Source: JAVKFY01 sp040223615 (lineage in GTDB: Bacteria; Pseudomonadota; Alphaproteobacteria; GCA-2731375). Taken from it: a DNA stretch of 59,286 bases. The position numbers and the translations under genes were made by a program. Where the stretch lies: the NCBI GenBank assembly GCA_040223615.1, contig JAVKFY010000049.1, positions 1-59,286 on the forward strand, read 5' to 3'. A model generated the notes under the pieces. That model was not told the origin of the DNA, searched no databases, and was given only the letters and a program-made list of their open reading frames with translations. Positions within the stretch are counted from its first letter, which is position 1. Every line of letters starts with the position of its first letter. Positions 56,974 to 59,286 of the stretch are shown here, in pieces.

Positions 56974-58674
56974 ATGACCGGGCACCAGCCAACCTTCGAG
57001 CGCGAGGCCGACTACATCGTCGTCGGCGCCGGCTCGGCCGGCTCGGTGCTGGCCGACCGGCTCAGCGCTGACGGCAAGTACGACGTGCTGGTGCTGGAAT
57101 ATGGCGGCCGCGACAACTCGGTGTTCATCCAGATGCCGACCGCGCTGTCGATCCCGATGAACAGCCTGCGCTTCGACTGGGGCCTGCACAGCGAACCCGA
57201 GCCGGGCCTCGGCGGGCGGCGCATCCACCACGCGCGCGGCAAGGTGATCGGCGGCTCGTCGTCGATCAACGGCATGGTCTATGTGCGCGGCCATGCCGCC
57301 GACTTCGACGAATGGGCCGCGTTGGGTGCCGATGGCTGGGCCTACGCCGACGTGCTGCCCTATTTCCGCCGCGCGGAGAGCTCTGCTTTTGGCGCCGACG
57401 ACTATCGCGGCGGCGACGGACCGCTGGCCACCAGCAACGGCAACCGGATGGCCAACCCGCTCTATCGCGCCTTCATCGAGGCCGGCCGGCAGGCGGGCTA
57501 CGGCGTCAGCGACGACGTCAACGGCTACCGCCAGGAAGGCTTCGGGCGGATGGACATGACGGTGCGCGGGGGCGTGCGCTGGTCGACCGCCAACGCCTAT
57601 CTCAAGCCCGCCCTGCAACGCCCGAACCTGGCGCTGGAGATGCACGCACTGACCACGCGCGTCCTGTTCGAGGGCCGCCGCGCCGTCGGCGTCGAGGTGC
57701 GCCAGGACGGGCGCACCTGGCGCGCCCGCGCCCGGCGCGAGGTCATCGTCGCGGCCAGCAGCTTCAATTCGCCCAAGCTGCTGATGCTGTCGGGTATCGG
57801 CCCGGCCGCGCACCTGAAAGCACACGGCATCGACGTGCGGCACGACCTGCCCGGCGTCGGCATCAACCTGCAGGACCACCTGGAGGTATGGGTGCAGCAG
57901 GCCTGCACCCAGGCGATCACGCTCAACGGCTGGCTCAATCCACTGGGCAAGGCCTGGATCGGCGCGCGCTGGCTGCTGACCAGGCGAGGCCTTGGCGCCT
58001 CGAACCACTTCGAATCCAACGGCTACATCCGCAGCCGCGCCGGCCTGCGCGCACCCGACCTGCAGTATCACTTCCTGGCCGGCGCCATCGCCTATGACGG
58101 CTCCAGCGCGGTGAAGGGGCACGGCTACCAGGTCCACCTCGGCGCCAACAAGCCGGCCAGCCGCGGCCACGTCCGCTTGCGAACGACCGACCCGGCGGCA
58201 CCGCCCGAAATCGTCTTCAACTACCTGAGCGAAGCTGTCGACCGCGACGCCTTTCGCAGCGGCGTGCGGCTGACCCGCGAGATCCTGGCGCAAGCGGCCT
58301 TCGATCCCTATCGCGGGCCCGAAATCATGCCCGGCGATGCCGTCCAAAGCGACGACGAGATCGACGCCTGGGTCGCCGCCACCGCCGCCACCGCCTACCA
58401 CCCCGCCGGCACCTGCCGCATGGGCACCGACGACGCCGCCGTAGTCGACCCACAGTGCCAGGTGCGCGGGCTGGAGGCGTTGCGGGTGGTGGACTCCTCG
58501 GTGATGCCGACGCTGACCAATGGCAACATCAACGCGCCGACGATCATGATCGGCGAGAAGGCGGCCGATCACATTCTTGGCCGCGACCCTTTGCCGCCGG
58601 CCAACGCGCCGACCTTCTACGCCGACGACTGGGAGACGAAGCAGCGCATCGGTGCGGTTGAGAACAAGGAGTGA
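56974..58674 (+). CDS. GMC-family oxidoreductase (choline dehydrogenase-like)
   Basis: A 566-residue FAD enzyme. It has ADYIVVGAGSAGSVLADRLS at the dinucleotide site, GGSSSINGMVYVRGHAADFD (GMC signature 1), SSFNSPKLLMLSGIGP (signature 2), the catalytic His in YHPAGTCRMG, and the closing NGNINAPTIMIGEKAAD. It oxidises an alcohol; choline is one possibility, but BetA function needs context (betB, betI) absent here. ATG 56974 is used; an in-frame GTG lies two codons upstream. It is divergent from lysE with only 43 bases between starts. Confidence 0.9.
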   Translation: MTGHQPTFEREADYIVVGAGSAGSVLADRLSADGKYDVLVLEYGGRDNSVFIQMPTALSIPMNSLRFDWGLHSEPEPGLGGRRIHHARGKVIGGSSSINGMVYVRGHAADFDEWAALGADGWAYADVLPYFRRAESSAFGADDYRGGDGPLATSNGNRMANPLYRAFIEAGRQAGYGVSDDVNGYRQEGFGRMDMTVRGGVRWSTANAYLKPALQRPNLALEMHALTTRVLFEGRRAVGVEVRQDGRTWRARARREVIVAASSFNSPKLLMLSGIGPAAHLKAHGIDVRHDLPGVGINLQDHLEVWVQQACTQAITLNGWLNPLGKAWIGARWLLTRRGLGASNHFESNGYIRSRAGLRAPDLQYHFLAGAIAYDGSSAVKGHGYQVHLGANKPASRGHVRLRTTDPAAPPEIVFNYLSEAVDRDAFRSGVRLTREILAQAAFDPYRGPEIMPGDAVQSDDEIDAWVAATAATAYHPAGTCRMGTDDAAVVDPQCQVRGLEALRVVDSSVMPTLTNGNINAPTIMIGEKAADHILGRDPLPPANAPTFYADDWETKQRIGAVENKE

Positions 58675-58687
58675 ATGATCGTTCATT
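58672..58687. promoter_or_regulatory. Palindromic site after the GMC gene, upstream of E1 alpha
   Basis: AATGA-TCGT-TCATT (58674-58687), extended by TGAA/TTCA, overlaps the GMC stop codon. It has the size and symmetry of TetR-type operators and lies 108 bases upstream of the E1 alpha ATG. The rest of 58688-58794 has no gene. Confidence 0.35.
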
Positions 58688-58794
58688 TCTAGATGGCCTG
58701 CCGCCGCACCGAGCTGGTGAACTCGACCAGGCCGCTGCCGTCGCTTGCCTTCCTGATCTGAACGGCGAAGAGTCGTCGCGAGGGAGAAACGCCA

Positions 58795-59286
58795 ATGACC
58801 GCATCACCGGAACTGCAGCGCGAGATGCTGCGCAAGATGCAGACCATCCGCCGCTTCGACGAGCGCGCCTCGACCGACTTCCGCGCTGGCGACATCTACG
58901 GCGTGGTGCATTCCTATATCGGCGAGGAGGCGGTCGCTGTCGGCGTCTGCGCGGCGCTGACCGATGCGGACAAGATCGTCTCGACCCATCGCGGCCACGG
59001 CCACTGCATCGCCAAGGGCGCCGACCTCAACCGCATGATGGCTGAGCTCTACGGCCGTGAGGCCGGCTATTGCAAGGGCAAGGGCGGCTCGATGCACATC
59101 GCCGACTTCTCCATCGGCATGCTCGGCGCCAACGGCATCGTCGCCGGCGGCCTGTCCATCGCCACCGGCGCCGGCCTGGCCGCGCAACTCGACGGCGAGA
59201 GCCGCGTGGCGGTGGCGGTCTTGGGCGGTGGGGGCCCGCACCCCGGGCCGGTCCACCAGGAGGTCAACAAAGCCCCCGCCGGGGCG
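58795..59286 (+). CDS. Thiamine-diphosphate-dependent dehydrogenase E1 component, alpha subunit (partial)
   Basis: The first ~164 codons of a PdhA/AcoA-type E1 alpha subunit, which decarboxylates pyruvate or a related 2-oxo compound. Visible are MQTIRRFDERASTDFRAGDI, GVVHSYIGEEAVAVGVCAAL, VSTHRGHGHCIAKGADLNRM, CKGKGGSMHIAD and MLGANGIVAGGLSIATGAGL, all typical. The start has GAGGGAG upstream. The last ~20 codons stop resembling the family: where FFGDGAANQGAFHEALN-like sequence with the Mg-binding GDG is expected, the window reads VLGGGGPHPGPVHQEVN. This looks like sequence error at a contig end. The gene continues beyond the window. Confidence 0.88.
   Translation, partial: MTASPELQREMLRKMQTIRRFDERASTDFRAGDIYGVVHSYIGEEAVAVGVCAALTDADKIVSTHRGHGHCIAKGADLNRMMAELYGREAGYCKGKGGSMHIADFSIGMLGANGIVAGGLSIATGAGLAAQLDGESRVAVAVLGGGGPHPGPVHQEVNKAPAGA

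Noticed and set aside
54958..58686. Very long open frame on the minus strand spanning the MFS and GMC genes
   Set aside because: Only the part from 56325 down is the MFS gene. The rest is antisense to the GMC oxidoreductase, with residue composition typical of GC-rich shadow frames.
1..59286. CRISPR arrays, rRNA genes, tRNA genes, prophage modules
   Set aside because: No regularly spaced repeats, no tRNA-like cloverleaf, no conserved rRNA blocks and no phage structural genes were seen on either strand.

Overview
The window is high-GC DNA (every core gene is strongly G/C-biased at third positions) and reads as a chromosomal stretch of an alphaproteobacterium, probably a free-living Rhodospirillales-like lineage. 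The evidence is (2S)-methylsuccinyl-CoA dehydrogenase of the ethylmalonyl-CoA pathway, the rplY(ctc)-pth-ychF block, a NifU-family scaffold, several EamA exporters, acyl-CoA/SDR enzymes and five scattered luciferase-like monooxygenases. Genus is not determinable by eye. The left edge cuts an IS1182-type transposase. The last ~60 bases look like degraded sequence at a contig end, inside a pyruvate-dehydrogenase-type E1 alpha gene.

Layout. 0-9 kb: transposase start, TfdA/TauD-like dioxygenase, an AT-richer gene with a nucleoside-deoxyribosyltransferase-like fold (likely acquired), an SDR lacking the usual YxxxK, an EamA transporter, mcd, a small ACT-domain protein, a MarR/luciferase-like pair with a large palindromic operator, and vapBC. 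9-18.7 kb: CHASE2 adenylate cyclase, luciferase-like enzyme, a NifU-type protein with a doubled C-terminal domain, SDR, XRE-SulP pair, EamA transporter and acyl-CoA synthetase. 18.7-26.3 kb: a 1553-residue FecR-domain surface protein made of two ~620-residue modules, then a divergent MocR regulator/aromatic-amino-acid-type decarboxylase pair. 26.3-27.1 kb: two back-to-back non-coding repeats with terminal inverted repeats and strong folding. 27-34.3 kb: tandem SDR paralogues with a crotonase, EamA transporter, acyl-CoA dehydrogenase, then rplY-pth-ychF. 34.3-43.2 kb: a third copy of the dispersed repeat, flavin reductase, Nudix/luciferase-like pair, D-lactate-dehydrogenase-type oxidase, secreted protein, acetyltransferase, enolase-superfamily enzyme, and a dienelactone hydrolase/phosphonate monoester hydrolase pair. 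43.4-59 kb: a periplasmic molybdenum hydroxylase with diheme cytochrome, luciferase-like enzymes, a response regulator, a TerB/EF-hand-like repeat protein, a copA-cueR copper operon, a YegD-type Hsp70, an MFS/LysE pair, a GMC oxidoreductase and the E1 alpha start.

The genes form many short operons with 1- or 4-base stop/start overlaps rather than one large cluster. The main theme is acyl-CoA and small-molecule catabolism with export, and copper export is a self-contained unit. No CRISPR array, tRNA, rRNA or prophage was seen. The observations most worth following are the structured and dispersed repeats at 26.3-27.1 and 34.3 kb, the duplicated FecR surface protein, the doubled NifU domain, the 39-bp palindrome before the luciferase-like gene, and the copA start codon lying within or just after its CueR-type promoter.
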